A DNA stretch of 64,000 bases from Sphingobacteriales bacterium 46-32 (GCA_001898485.1 MKTY01000020.1:806001-870000); one strand, 5' to 3'; counted from the stretch's first letter, positions 9,005 to 18,024 are shown. A program made the numbers and translations. Notes: generated by a model from the sequence alone, not told the origin.

Positions 9005-9778
9005 ATGAAAATTGCCTTCTTCAGCGACATTCACGCCAATCTGCCCGCCCTTGAGGCCTTTTTTGCTGATGTTGAACAAAAGCAACCCGATGCGCTGTAT
9101 TGTCTGGGCGATCTGGTGGGTTATAATAGCTGGCCCAACGAGGTGGTACAGGAAATCAAAAAGCGTAATATCCCCACCATCGCCGGCAACTACGACTTTG
9201 GTATCGGACGCATGAGTAATGATTGCGGTTGTGCATATAAAACAGAGGCGGAGAAAAGCAATGGCCAAATCTCTATCTCCTACACCAATGAACGAATGGG
9301 CGAAACCGAAAGACAATATTTACGAACGCTACCCGCTCATATAAAACTCGAATTTCAGCTCAACGAAGACAAACTCAATATCCTGCTCGTACATGGTAGC
9401 CCCCGCCGGATCAATGAATACCTGTTTGAAGACCGGGAAGAAAAAAGCCTTTTACGCATTATGAAAGACGCAGATGCCGACATCATGTTGTTTGGTCATA
9501 CACATAAACCCTACCATCGCGTCATACAGGAGACCAGCGATACCCAAACCACCTACCGCCATGCAGTTAATATTGGCTCGGTGGGAAAGCCGAAAGACGG
9601 CGATCCCAGGGGCGGCTACGTGCTGCTGACGATTAACCCCGATAGCTCTATCACCCGCTCCGACAGCATCACCGTAGAATTCATTCGCTTCACGTACGAT
9701 GTGGAGAGGGCAGCCAAAGCAGTAGAAGACAGTCCGCTGCCCAATGAATATGCAGATATGCTGCGAAGAGGGTATTAG
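9005..9778 (+). CDS. Calcineurin-like metallophosphoesterase in ars operon
   Basis: A 257-residue phosphoesterase of the YfcE/diadenosine tetraphosphatase-like type. All metal ligands are present: D8 and H10 (SDIHAN), GDLVG (36-40), GNYD (62-65), H131 (VHGSP) and GHTH (165-168). It starts 1 nt after the ACR3 stop codon, so it is translated with the pump. Related phosphoesterases recur in ars operons; the substrate is not established. A Cys-rich insert (NDCGCAY, about 73-79) might bind arsenic, which is speculation. Confidence 0.9.
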   Translation: MKIAFFSDIHANLPALEAFFADVEQKQPDALYCLGDLVGYNSWPNEVVQEIKKRNIPTIAGNYDFGIGRMSNDCGCAYKTEAEKSNGQISISYTNERMGETERQYLRTLPAHIKLEFQLNEDKLNILLVHGSPRRINEYLFEDREEKSLLRIMKDADADIMLFGHTHKPYHRVIQETSDTQTTYRHAVNIGSVGKPKDGDPRGGYVLLTINPDSSITRSDSITVEFIRFTYDVERAAKAVEDSPLPNEYADMLRRGY

Positions 9779-9839
9779 GCCTAAGATCCGTGATTTCGCT
9801 AACAGAACATTTCTATAGAGACGCAGCAGCGCGAAATTC

Positions 9840-10127
9840 TCAGCAGAGAATGGGCAATCTGAAATATTCACTTCTACTCCCAAATTCTCCAGATCCAGCA
9901 TCCTCGGAAAGAATTAAATTTTCTATGAAGATCAAATCCTCTTTTTCCAATTGTTTGTTTCCAACAAAAAAGAAAATGGGTATTGTACTAAGGAAAATGG
10001 CAAATGCCCACCACATTGAATTTCTCTTGCCTTTATTTACATCCTCCACTGTATTTGAAATTTTAGTACCCGGGGGTATAATAGCATTATTTTCTTTGCC
10101 GCTCAATTTCTTCAAACAGGCCTTCAA
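9840..10127 (-). CDS. Small single-pass membrane protein, hypothetical
   Basis: Up to 95 residues with one membrane segment (about 39-55, WWAFAIFLSTIPIFFFV). It overlaps the upstream gene by 41 nt if the first ATG is used; the internal Met just before the membrane segment is an alternative. No family recognised. It is last in an AT-rich minus-strand group with the 10087 and 10421 genes. Confidence 0.5.
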   Translation of the reverse strand: MKACLKKLSGKENNAIIPPGTKISNTVEDVNKGKRNSMWWAFAIFLSTIPIFFFVGNKQLEKEDLIFIENLILSEDAGSGEFGSRSEYFRLPILC

Positions 10128-10431
10128 TCATTTCGTGAAGCTCCATTTGGTTGCAATAGTAGTTGCCTATTTCCCCATATTTTTTGAATGTAGAAAAGTT
10201 ATATCCACCTTCAATATCATTGTAATAGATAACTGATTTGCCAAGTATCGCTACAACCCAGAAACCGCCACCATCTTCACCCATCGTATTCTCTTTCCAT
10301 TTCTCGGGCTCTATTTTTATATACTCCCAAAATTTTAAACAGTCAGGCTTAGCAAATAAAATGTCACCACAATACTCAATATCCTTTTTTATGCTTTCCT
10401 TTTTGGCAGGTATCCACATATTAAAAATCAT
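10087..10431 (-). CDS. Hypothetical protein next to macrodomain gene
   Basis: A 114-residue, acidic, probably cytosolic protein with no signal peptide. It has a central beta-rich stretch (GGGFWVVAILGKSVIYYNDIEGGYNF) that loosely recalls SUKH/immunity-type small proteins, but I cannot assign a family. Its start overlaps the end of the macrodomain gene by 11 nt, which indicates coupled translation and a shared role. Confidence 0.6.
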   Translation of the reverse strand: MIFNMWIPAKKESIKKDIEYCGDILFAKPDCLKFWEYIKIEPEKWKENTMGEDGGGFWVVAILGKSVIYYNDIEGGYNFSTFKKYGEIGNYYCNQMELHEMIEGLFEEIERQRK

Positions 10432-10888
10432 ATACTGTTACCGAAATTCCTTTGTCTGATAAGCTTTCTTTAATTAAGGGCTCAATTCTATCCCAACTAC
10501 CTCCCGCAAGTCCGCAGCCAATTCTTGGCATATGCACAGTAGCTTTTTTCTCAAAAGCAAATTGGGCAACCTTATATAACCCAGATTGAACTGCTTCGTA
10601 ACGGATAGGCGAATTGCCCAGCTCGTCTTTATTAATTTTGTGCTGTCCAATTAAATTCGCAATCCAAAACGAATGTTCAACCTCTACAAATTGTACCTTG
10701 CCAAGCACAAAATCCTTCTGAGATCTGAACCATTCTCTATACTGTCGCTCTGGTTCTTTCCAGCGTTTTGAAATGGCCATCACAAAACCTTTTCCCCAGC
10801 CACCGATGTTATTGCATACATGTACTAAAATTTTATTCCCCTCTACCTGTGGTTTAGTTGCGTCGCCTTTTATGTAGTTTATCTCCAT
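10421..10888 (-). CDS. Macrodomain protein (ADP-ribose binding or hydrolase)
   Basis: A 155-residue single macrodomain. The ligand loop is ILVHVCNNIGGWGKGF (about 20-35), and the second loop is MPRIGCGLAGGSW (about 121-133). The order and spacing fit the Poa1p/ALC1-like branch, which removes ADP-ribose or acts on ADP-ribose-1''-phosphate. First gene of a three-gene AT-rich unit with overlapping ends. No DarT-like toxin is adjacent, so it is not a recognisable DarTG pair. The true substrate is unknown. Confidence 0.85.
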   Translation of the reverse strand: MEINYIKGDATKPQVEGNKILVHVCNNIGGWGKGFVMAISKRWKEPERQYREWFRSQKDFVLGKVQFVEVEHSFWIANLIGQHKINKDELGNSPIRYEAVQSGLYKVAQFAFEKKATVHMPRIGCGLAGGSWDRIEPLIKESLSDKGISVTVYDF

Positions 10889-11203
10889 TTTCTATTGGGT
10901 AACAATTTTGTATAACTTTTATTGGTGGCCACCCCGGCCTTTGCAGGGAGTATACAGTTGTTGGCAGATAACTGCGGTTAAATTTATAACTAAAAGTCAA
11001 GTCTGCATTCTATTGCCTGTTGTTATTTCCGGGCATGTGGCTTTATTGAAAAGAATTCAAACTCCAATTCTGGCATGCCTTATCTACGCTAAAGCATGCC
11101 ACTAACATAAACATACCCATCCTCAACAAAACACCTTCTACTTCAGCAAAATAGGTCCAATCAAAAAAAATATTTCGCCGGATTCGTTCATTTTTCTTTT
11201 ACT
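10889..11203. other. Intergenic region, no gene seen
   Basis: About 315 bp between the divergent macrodomain and serine-hydrolase genes. No credible ORF or RNA structure. A loose -7-like element (TTACTTTG, one mismatch) occurs near 11199-11206, just before the hydrolase gene. Confidence 0.35.
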
Positions 11204-11251
11204 TTGTATTTCAAAGTACTTTTTAATTATTTGATTAAAATTCCCGACGCC

Positions 11252-12571
11252 ATGAAGATTAAACAAGTGTTCGCGCTCGTACTATCCATGACCCTGTTTG
11301 GCAGCGCCTGTGCCCAGCCACTGGATAAAGCAAGACTCGATCAGTTTTTTGATCGGCTGTTTGAAAAAAATAAAGGTATGGGCAGCATTGCCATTGCCAA
11401 AGACGACAAAGTCCTTTACACCCGCTCCTTCGGCTATAGCGAGGTCACTGAAACAAAGAAGACACTCCTGACTGACCAGACAAAGTACCGGATCGCATCG
11501 ATCACAAAAATGTATACCGCAGTAATGATCTTTCAGTTGATTGAAGAAGGTAAACTAAAACCCGGTGACAAACTGGATAAGTTCTTTCCACAGGTACCCA
11601 ACGCTGAGAAGATTACCATTGCGCAAATACTATCACATCGCAGCGGAATACCTAATATACCTCCCGATGGTTCAGGCATGCAGCCAAGAACAGAGGAAGA
11701 AAGGGTCGCCGAAATCGCCCGGCTGCAGCCCGATTTCGAACCGGGCAGCAAACATCTGTACAGCAACTCGGGCTATGTGCTGCTGGGTTATATCGTAGAA
11801 AAAGCGGGCGGCCAGCCTTATCAGCAAGCACTAAAGGAACGCATTGTATCAAAACTGGGGCTACAGCACACTTATATGGGAACGGGAAATACCAGTACAG
11901 ACAGAAACGAAAGTCTTTCTTACCGGTATATGGGCGGATGGAAAGAGGCCAAAGAACCGGATTTTAGTATTACCGCCGGCGCAGGTGCAATCCTTTCAAC
12001 ACCTGTGGATATGGTAAAATTTATACAGGGTTTGTTTGATCTGAAACTGATCTCCCAAAAGAGTCTTGACCAGATGAAAACAATGACAGATGGCGAAGGC
12101 ATGGGAATGGAGCCTTTCACATTTGCCGGCAAAAACATGTATGGTCATACCGGAGGCAGTTCAACATCGGGTGCATGGCTCGCCTACTACCCGGAAGAAA
12201 AACTGGCACTGGCCTATACTACAAATGCAAAGATCTATCCGGTAAAGGACATTGTCAGCGGCGTTTTTGATATTTACTGGAACAGACCTTTTGAAATACC
12301 CGGCTTCGATGCATTTAAGATAAGCGCAGAAGTCCTCGACCAGTACACAGGTATTTATACAGCGCCTGGTGCGCCGGTAAAATGGATCGTTACACGGAAA
12401 GACTCAGCACTTTTTATTGAGCAGGAAGGAGGAACGGCTATCCCGCTAGAAGCAACGGAAGAGAACAAATTCACTATTACTACAGGAGTGACTATTGAAT
12501 TCAATGCCTCCAAAAAGCAAATGACCATCAAACGCCCACAGGGTGAGCGGGTGTTTACGAAAGAAAACTAA
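11252..12571 (+). CDS. Secreted serine hydrolase, beta-lactamase/PBP4 family
   Basis: A 439-residue exported hydrolase of the class C beta-lactamase-like family (Pfam Beta-lactamase). I start at ATG 11252 because it gives a clean signal peptide ending in GSACAQ; the ORF extends 16 codons upstream. Nucleophile motif SITK is at about residues 83-86 (RIASITKM), the YxN motif is YSNSGY, and HTGGS near residue 298 is the third (KTG-like) motif. Such enzymes act as D-aminopeptidases or esterases; the substrate is unknown. A lipocalin-like C-terminal domain (about 345-439) follows, as in many Bacteroidota homologues. Confidence 0.9.
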   Translation: MKIKQVFALVLSMTLFGSACAQPLDKARLDQFFDRLFEKNKGMGSIAIAKDDKVLYTRSFGYSEVTETKKTLLTDQTKYRIASITKMYTAVMIFQLIEEGKLKPGDKLDKFFPQVPNAEKITIAQILSHRSGIPNIPPDGSGMQPRTEEERVAEIARLQPDFEPGSKHLYSNSGYVLLGYIVEKAGGQPYQQALKERIVSKLGLQHTYMGTGNTSTDRNESLSYRYMGGWKEAKEPDFSITAGAGAILSTPVDMVKFIQGLFDLKLISQKSLDQMKTMTDGEGMGMEPFTFAGKNMYGHTGGSSTSGAWLAYYPEEKLALAYTTNAKIYPVKDIVSGVFDIYWNRPFEIPGFDAFKISAEVLDQYTGIYTAPGAPVKWIVTRKDSALFIEQEGGTAIPLEATEENKFTITTGVTIEFNASKKQMTIKRPQGERVFTKEN

Positions 12572-12707
12572 CTATATCGGCCAGATTATTATTCGATGAT
12601 CCTGTTGTATTAAAAAGAAGAACACCGGCAGTGTAAATCATATAATGACATTTACTGGCCGGTGCCACGCTTATATTGCTCCACCTGGTTTTACCATTTC
12701 ATCAATT

Positions 12708-13088
12708 TTATATACGGCAAAAAAAAACAAACAGCAGCAACACAACAGAGAAAATAAGCATGATCCAGTACCCCCTTTTGGGGCTTACAATAATTTTATC
12801 GGTCTTACCGGGGAGATATTTTACGGAAATGGATTGCCCCACCCGAAATTTATTATGCTTTGCTACAAAACTGGCTTCATAATACTGGCCAGCCAGAACA
12901 CTGCTGTACCGGGTATGCACCCTGTCTGTTGCCGGACCTCTTTGATAGCGTGTAGTGTGTATATGTGTGACAATTCCGGAAGTTGAGATTCCCTCCTTTC
13001 TTATCTTTTCTTCCAGCCGTATAAAACGAATCGTTTTCCAAAGCGGAATAGCACCGATTATACAAATAAGAATGTATACGCCGATCAT
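12708..13088 (-). CDS. DUF3592-like membrane protein
   Basis: A 126-residue protein with a membrane helix at each end (about 2-20 and 108-125) and a beta-rich middle (GISTSGIVTHIHTT...YYEASFVAKHNKFRVGQSISVKYLPGKTDKII), the layout of DUF3592 proteins. Function unknown. Its start overlaps the stop of the preceding gene by 4 nt, so the two are translationally coupled. Confidence 0.75.
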   Translation of the reverse strand: MIGVYILICIIGAIPLWKTIRFIRLEEKIRKEGISTSGIVTHIHTTRYQRGPATDRVHTRYSSVLAGQYYEASFVAKHNKFRVGQSISVKYLPGKTDKIIVSPKRGYWIMLIFSVVLLLFVFFCRI

Positions 13089-13555
13089 CTGTCAAACAAT
13101 TGGTTTATTTCATTTTTGGTAAGCCGGCACCTGCCTTTATCTGTCGAAAAAATAATTGCTTTCTGCTGTATTAGTCCCGCGGCCTTATATACACTCACTT
13201 TTGTGTTGCCAAGAGTAAAGATTTTAATGTATTCATCATTACGCCAGTTTTCCTTTTCGAAAAAAGAAATAAGAATCGTATACAGACTTTCCAGTGTGTT
13301 GCCCCGGCTGCTGAAACTAACGCTGAAAAAGTTTTTCAGTTCCTTTCGCTCATCTTCCAGTAACAGGAGAAAGGTAGTGTCTGTTTCATTTACCCGATAG
13401 TCAAGAGTAGCTTTGGCTACGCCGATACTTTTTGTCTTGCCATAGCGTTGCCATTTCTCTTTACTAACCCGCTGCTCGGTAAGCTGGGCCAACAATACGG
13501 TGGGAGTTACTGATAGCAAAATAGCCGCAATGATCATTCCTGAAAGAAACTTCAT
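13085..13555 (-). CDS. Secreted hypothetical protein
   Basis: A 156-residue protein with a signal peptide (MKFLSGMIIAAILLSVTPTVLLAQ). The mature part is basic at its end (KGRCRLTKNEINQLFDR) and has no motif I recognise. It lies 21 nt downstream of the PIG-L gene and overlaps the DUF3592 gene by 4 nt, so the three probably form one operon. Confidence 0.65.
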   Translation of the reverse strand: MKFLSGMIIAAILLSVTPTVLLAQLTEQRVSKEKWQRYGKTKSIGVAKATLDYRVNETDTTFLLLLEDERKELKNFFSVSFSSRGNTLESLYTILISFFEKENWRNDEYIKIFTLGNTKVSVYKAAGLIQQKAIIFSTDKGRCRLTKNEINQLFDR

Positions 13556-13576
13556 CTGTGCAGTTTTATTTTTATT

Positions 13577-14380
13577 CTAAAAACCATTCCGTATGCCCTT
13601 TTTTGTCACAAATCTCCTGAAATGGACAAAGTTGTTGGGGTTCTTAACCTTACCATCATGGTCATCTTTCATCTCTTCCGGCGTATATTGAGTCACATAG
13701 CAGGGCATTATTTGCAGTGCCTTATTTTCTTCGTCCTGTGTATACTCTATTTTTACATTAAAATATTGCTCATCGAGATATCCAAGTTCTTCCATAAAAT
13801 TTTCCGACTGTTCTTTTGTCCACGCCAGGTAGTACAAGGGGTATTTATCTACCCAGCCTTCCTGCAATAACAATTCGGTAATCGTGGCGCCGGTAACAAT
13901 GTGCTCAGCATGATGTGTATCGCCATCGGGACCAAAGGTGATAATGATGTCAGGTTGAATAGCGGGTATTAATTTTTTTAACGTATCTAACAGACGTTTA
14001 TGTTCTCTGAAGTACTTTCCTACTCCAATCTTTGTATCAAGGCGATCGATCCCTAAAAATAGCGGCTCTTCAATGCCCATAATTTTGCAGGCACATCTTG
14101 ATTCTTCTTTTCTCAGATTTCCCAGGGAATCACCGGCAGGAATTTTTGTCACCCTCGTTCCATCTTTTCCATCGGTAGCAATGATAAGTTTTACATTATA
14201 TCCCCGTTTCTTATATTTTATCAGCACCTCGGCCACGGCTGTTTCATCATCCGGGTGAGGAAAGATCGCCAGCAGGGTTTTTGTATCCTGGGCAAACATC
14301 TCAACTGAAAACAATAGCAACGAAAACAATAATGCTTTGCTGCATAATAACTGGTTCATGGTTTTACTGTTTAGATTCAT
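13577..14380 (-). CDS. PIG-L/LmbE-like deacetylase, secreted
   Basis: A 267-residue member of the PIG-L family of zinc-dependent N-acetylglucosamine-type deacetylases. The hallmark FPHPDDET sits near residues 40-47 and the second zinc ligand motif is HHAEH (about 154-158). A signal peptide precedes the domain (CSKALLFSLLLFSVEMFAQ), so it acts outside the cytosol. Translation may start at Met1 or at Met8 (14359). First gene of a probable three-gene unit. Substrate unknown. Confidence 0.88.
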   Translation of the reverse strand: MNLNSKTMNQLLCSKALLFSLLLFSVEMFAQDTKTLLAIFPHPDDETAVAEVLIKYKKRGYNVKLIIATDGKDGTRVTKIPAGDSLGNLRKEESRCACKIMGIEEPLFLGIDRLDTKIGVGKYFREHKRLLDTLKKLIPAIQPDIIITFGPDGDTHHAEHIVTGATITELLLQEGWVDKYPLYYLAWTKEQSENFMEELGYLDEQYFNVKIEYTQDEENKALQIMPCYVTQYTPEEMKDDHDGKVKNPNNFVHFRRFVTKKGIRNGF

Positions 14381-14853
14381 GCAGGTTTTTCAGAAACCCT
14401 ATAACCCTTACATGGCGAGAAGAAAATTTTTGATACACGGCATCATCCTGCTCTCATCATCGGTCTCGTTAAAATAGCTAAGCGCAATGAGATATATGAG
14501 CTTTGATTGATCATTGCGGGGTCAATTGTTTTTCCTGATGGCTGTAAGGGTACGTTGCAATGATGCTACTGCTTTGTCAGAGGTTGGATGGCCAGCTGTG
14601 CAGCCGTTAGAAATTTTTCAGCAATAAGAAAACAGCTTAAAGCGATTGTGAAAAAACTTTTCTGTACAGGAAAATAGCACTTATTAGTTACATTTTGCAG
14701 TAATAATTGAGTGGATGGGATTAGTATTCCCCTTTTTCAGCCAAAAGTTGATTTTTATAACGGCGACACTCCTACAATGATAGTAGCCTGATTATCATTT
14801 CGGTCTGGCCGGATCCCCTGATTCTTTAATACGATCTGATAGAGAAGTCGTTT
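14381..14853. other. Intergenic region, no gene seen
   Basis: About 470 bp between two minus-strand genes. No ORF over 60 codons with a protein-like pattern, no tRNA-like fold and no clear terminator. It is AT-rich and may hold the promoter of the PIG-L operon at its left end. Confidence 0.4.
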
Positions 14854-15291
14854 TTAGTCATTCAACGAGTTAATGCCCTGTTCTTTCAGCTTTTCCAGGG
14901 CATCTTTCATTGCCCTGACCTGTGCGGGCGGATGACCCTGCCAGATTGTTACTTCGCCAACTACTTTGAACGGATGGATGGAGCGGAAGGATTGCGTGGG
15001 GTTACCGGGAAATTTCCGGTCTGTCAAATCAGGATCATCTTCTATTTCTCCGGTAGGTTCTACCAAATAAATCCTTTCCCTTCCCTCGCCGACTGCCAGT
15101 TCGGCTCCCCAGATTGCAGCATCGAGTGTTCCGGTAAGAAAAATGTATTTCGCATTCTTTCTTTGCCCGTAGTTTGAATTATAACCAGCTTCAACGCGGT
15201 CACCCACTTTAAGATCAGCCTTAGTGCCATGAAAGTAGGTACGGGCAAAAGGAGTTTGAAAAGGACTGCTATCCTGACTATTCGGCTGCAT
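14854..15291 (-). CDS. arr: Rifampin ADP-ribosyltransferase
   Basis: A 145-residue enzyme that uses NAD+ to ADP-ribosylate rifamycins at the ansa chain, which inactivates them. The sequence follows the Arr family along its whole length: FARTYFHGTKADLKVGD (His21), GQRKNAKYIF (Tyr49), the WGAELA helix, an acidic cluster at 84-86 and the PTQSFRS stretch. These match the His-Tyr-Asp residues reported for Arr enzymes. Length is normal. It lies 19 nt after the DHFR-like gene, so the two are probably one transcript. Chromosomal arr genes of this type are widespread in soil bacteria. Confidence 0.92.
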   Translation of the reverse strand: MQPNSQDSSPFQTPFARTYFHGTKADLKVGDRVEAGYNSNYGQRKNAKYIFLTGTLDAAIWGAELAVGEGRERIYLVEPTGEIEDDPDLTDRKFPGNPTQSFRSIHPFKVVGEVTIWQGHPPAQVRAMKDALEKLKEQGINSLND

Positions 15292-15310
15292 AGGTCTTGA
15301 TTTATTGCTA

Positions 15311-15883
15311 CTACTTATTATCTACTATATAACTCAACTCGGTTACACCGCTGGCAAACTGCCGGGTGGTTTGTAGCTGGAGTTTTACTTTGTCTTTTAT
15401 CCCGGTAAACAGGGGAATACCCTGACCCAGAATAATCGGGTTCACAAAAAGCCAGTAGCCGTCAATCAGGTTTTGCTCCATAAGGGCATGGGTAGCTGTG
15501 GGGCTTCCAAAAAGCAGAATCTCACTGCCGGGTTCTTGTTTTATTTCATTGATACGTTGCACTAAACTGTCACTGATAATGGTGGTATTCGTAAGCGCCG
15601 CCTCTTTCAATGAACGGGATAGAACAATTTTGTGTGCTCCGTTATACCAGCCTGAATGTGCTACATCGTGTTTGCTCGCTCCCGGGCGGGCGCCGGCGGC
15701 GGGCCAGTAATTTTCCATCATCTCATAGGTCACCCGGCCATACAGTGCGGCCTCGGTCTGACGGATACGATTGCCCACATGGTCAAAAATTTCTTCATCA
15801 ATTTTAATCCAGTTCATTTCGCCATTAGGCCCGGCTACAAAACCGTCGAGCGAGATATGCATAAAAGAAATGATCCTTCTCAT
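15311..15883 (-). CDS. DHFR-like reductase (RibD C-terminal family)
   Basis: A 190-residue member of the dihydrofolate reductase/RibD C-terminal superfamily, YyaP/YwjB type. Typical features are the start RRIISFMHISLDGFVAGPNGEMNW, the nucleotide-binding GSPTATHALMEQNLID and NPIILGQGIPLF. These stand-alone proteins bind NADPH, but their substrate is unknown. It precedes arr by 19 nt on the same strand. A distant paralogue is at 21241-21807. Confidence 0.88.
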   Translation of the reverse strand: MRRIISFMHISLDGFVAGPNGEMNWIKIDEEIFDHVGNRIRQTEAALYGRVTYEMMENYWPAAGARPGASKHDVAHSGWYNGAHKIVLSRSLKEAALTNTTIISDSLVQRINEIKQEPGSEILLFGSPTATHALMEQNLIDGYWLFVNPIILGQGIPLFTGIKDKVKLQLQTTRQFASGVTELSYIVDNK

Positions 15884-15932
15884 CTGGCGCTGCTTTTTAT
15901 TAGCTATAAATATCCGAAATTCCGGCCATTTT

Positions 15933-17375
15933 TCATTCAGCTTTCCCCAACTCTCGCAACCTGTTTCTGGCTTCTTCGTATGTTGGCGTTATTTCCAATG
16001 TCTTTTTATAAAACCGGATTGCATCAGACTTTCGGCCCAGCGCCAGGTAAATATTACCCATCGTTACCATCACAAGATCCCTGTTGGGAAATTCAGCTAC
16101 ATTATTTTCAGCAATGATCCTGGCTTCTTCATACCGCTTTAAATCATACAGCTGCTGGGCCAGGAAATTCATGGAGATCCAGTCGATATAGTAACGGGCT
16201 GTATCGAACTTCATGATTTTGTATGCATCAACCGCCTTTCCGGCTCCAACCGTCCCAATTAAGGTTTCAACTCTTTTGTGAACGGGTTGCTTCACCCTTA
16301 CCGGTACATTGTAAAGAACCTTTAACAGGTTGCTGGTAATACCAAAAAAATCGGTGGGTGAGCTGTTACAAAGAATAACAACCATACTGTTAGTAGAAGG
16401 TATTCTTCGCATAAATGAAATAAATCCTTCGGTCATGCCGAGGTGAAAATTAGAAGCCACACTATCAGTGGCCGTGTATTTAAACGGCTGATTAAACCAG
16501 CCAAAACCGTACCTGGCCGGAACTATACCGGGAGTAAACATCTGGTCTGTCAACTCTTTATTCAACAGGGTGTAGTTGGATAATGCCAGATGAAACTTAA
16601 ACATATCCTCTACAGTAGAATAAATATCGCCCGTACCCATGGTGTTGGTCTGGTCTCTGAAATCGGCAGAAGTAAAGCCGCCAAAACTATAGTCATAACC
16701 GGTGGCCCGGTTGGGCACAATCTGCGTATGGTAATAAGAACCAGAGTTGTGCATGCCGGCTTTTTCAAAAATATCCTGTGTCATCAGATCGCTGTACGAT
16801 TTACCGGTCACACGCTCCATTATATAACCCAGCGTAAAATATCCCCAGCTACTGTACGCATACTGTGTGCCGGGCTTAAAGGCCAGTGGCAAATCAATAT
16901 ATATTTTTACATACTCCCCGCGCGTATACTTCTGCCGGCTTATGCGTGGAAAAAAATCACTGATCACATCATAATTGGGCATCCCCGAAGTGTGGGCGAG
17001 CAACTGGCGGATAGTGACTTTAGCCGCCGGGTTGTTTTTAAACTCCGGCAAATAGCTGTCGACAGTACTATCGAGGCTCAGCAATCCCTTTTGCACCTGT
17101 ATCAGAACCAGGGTTGCCGTCAGGGGTTTGGAAATGGATCCCAGCATAAACTTAGTACTGGTAGTATTGGGGATATTCCATTCGCGGTTGGCGAGGCCAA
17201 AAGCTCCTTTGTAGACAACCTTGCCATTCTCCGCCACGAGTACAGCGCCATCAAACATATTGTAGTCATGATAGGCCTTCATGACAGATGCTATCTTTGA
17301 CGACTTGCTTTGCGCGAAAGAAAAAGCTCCCATCAACAGGGTTACTAAAACAAGATATCCCTTCCGCATATGCAT
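15933..17375 (-). CDS. Secreted serine hydrolase with TPR-like tail
   Basis: A 480-residue beta-lactamase-family hydrolase with a signal peptide ending at about residue 22 (GAFSFAQ). Catalytic SISK is at 80-83; the YxN motif is YSSWGY with Ser in place of Asn. The C-terminal about 120 residues form TPR-like helices (for example AIRFYKKTLEITPTYEEARNRL). This architecture is common in Bacteroidota. Substrate unknown; probably a periplasmic peptidase or esterase. Confidence 0.88.
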   Translation of the reverse strand: MHMRKGYLVLVTLLMGAFSFAQSKSSKIASVMKAYHDYNMFDGAVLVAENGKVVYKGAFGLANREWNIPNTTSTKFMLGSISKPLTATLVLIQVQKGLLSLDSTVDSYLPEFKNNPAAKVTIRQLLAHTSGMPNYDVISDFFPRISRQKYTRGEYVKIYIDLPLAFKPGTQYAYSSWGYFTLGYIMERVTGKSYSDLMTQDIFEKAGMHNSGSYYHTQIVPNRATGYDYSFGGFTSADFRDQTNTMGTGDIYSTVEDMFKFHLALSNYTLLNKELTDQMFTPGIVPARYGFGWFNQPFKYTATDSVASNFHLGMTEGFISFMRRIPSTNSMVVILCNSSPTDFFGITSNLLKVLYNVPVRVKQPVHKRVETLIGTVGAGKAVDAYKIMKFDTARYYIDWISMNFLAQQLYDLKRYEEARIIAENNVAEFPNRDLVMVTMGNIYLALGRKSDAIRFYKKTLEITPTYEEARNRLRELGKAE

Positions 17376-17465
17376 TGTTTAAAAGTTAATTAGTCATGGC
17401 GTGATGTCTGTTACTCTATCAGTCAGCAGTTCCGTTCTGGCGTCTCCACCGCTTTACTAAAAGCT

Positions 17466-17984
17466 TTAAAGCGACTTTTTATATATTTTCACCTTATCGC
17501 TCAAAATGGTGGCACTGGGAATTATTATTTTATCTCCGTTATCATCCTGAATAATGGTGGCATTGAGGCTAATCTCCACCACCCTTCCTTTACTTCCCTG
17601 AAACTCTATGATATCATCTATTTTAAATGGCTTGTTGAGAACGAGGAAAATACCACTAAAGAGGTTACTGAATATCTGTTGTGAAGCAAATCCGAGTATC
17701 AGCGTGGTTGCACCCGCCCCGGCCAGCAGCGAATGTGCAAATGTGCGGGTTATTGGTAAGGTAAGCAGCGCCCAGCCAAATCCTAAAAAGTAAACGGTGG
17801 CCACCACCATGTGTTTGATAAAAATAAAACTGGTAATGTCCATCTGGTGGCCCTTCGTTTTTTTGACAATCAGTCGTTGAAGATACTTGCTCAGCAGTGT
17901 TGCCGAGATAATGGTAAGCGCAATAATGATCAGGAAAATTATCAGCGATTCAGAATCACTAAAAATTCTTTTAATATATTCCAT
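17466..17984 (-). CDS. Short MscS-family mechanosensitive channel
   Basis: A 172-residue inner-membrane protein. Three membrane helices are visible (about 14-32, 55-78, 84-110), the last being the Gly/Ala-rich pore helix (LLAGAGATTLILGFASQQIFSNLFSGIFLVL). The beta domain follows (FKIDDIIEF...GRVVEISLNATIIQDDNGDKIIIPSATIL). It then stops, without the C-terminal alpha-beta cage domain of full MscS. The downstream DNA does not obviously encode the lost part. It lies 40 nt after DUF1003, suggesting a shared transcript. Confidence 0.88.
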   Translation of the reverse strand: MEYIKRIFSDSESLIIFLIIIALTIISATLLSKYLQRLIVKKTKGHQMDITSFIFIKHMVVATVYFLGFGWALLTLPITRTFAHSLLAGAGATTLILGFASQQIFSNLFSGIFLVLNKPFKIDDIIEFQGSKGRVVEISLNATIIQDDNGDKIIIPSATILSDKVKIYKKSL

Positions 17985-18024
17985 CTTTTTTATTTAGCGT
18001 TGCACCGGTGCCCGGTTTGCTTCA

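Noticed and set aside
10421-10888. DarTG toxin-antitoxin module
   Set aside because: Only the macrodomain is present; no DarT-like ADP-ribosyltransferase is adjacent. Arr at 14854 is too distant and is a drug-modifying enzyme.
16590-17300. 236-codon plus-strand ORF opposite the serine hydrolase gene
   Set aside because: The hydrolase on the other strand has all catalytic motifs; this frame has none.
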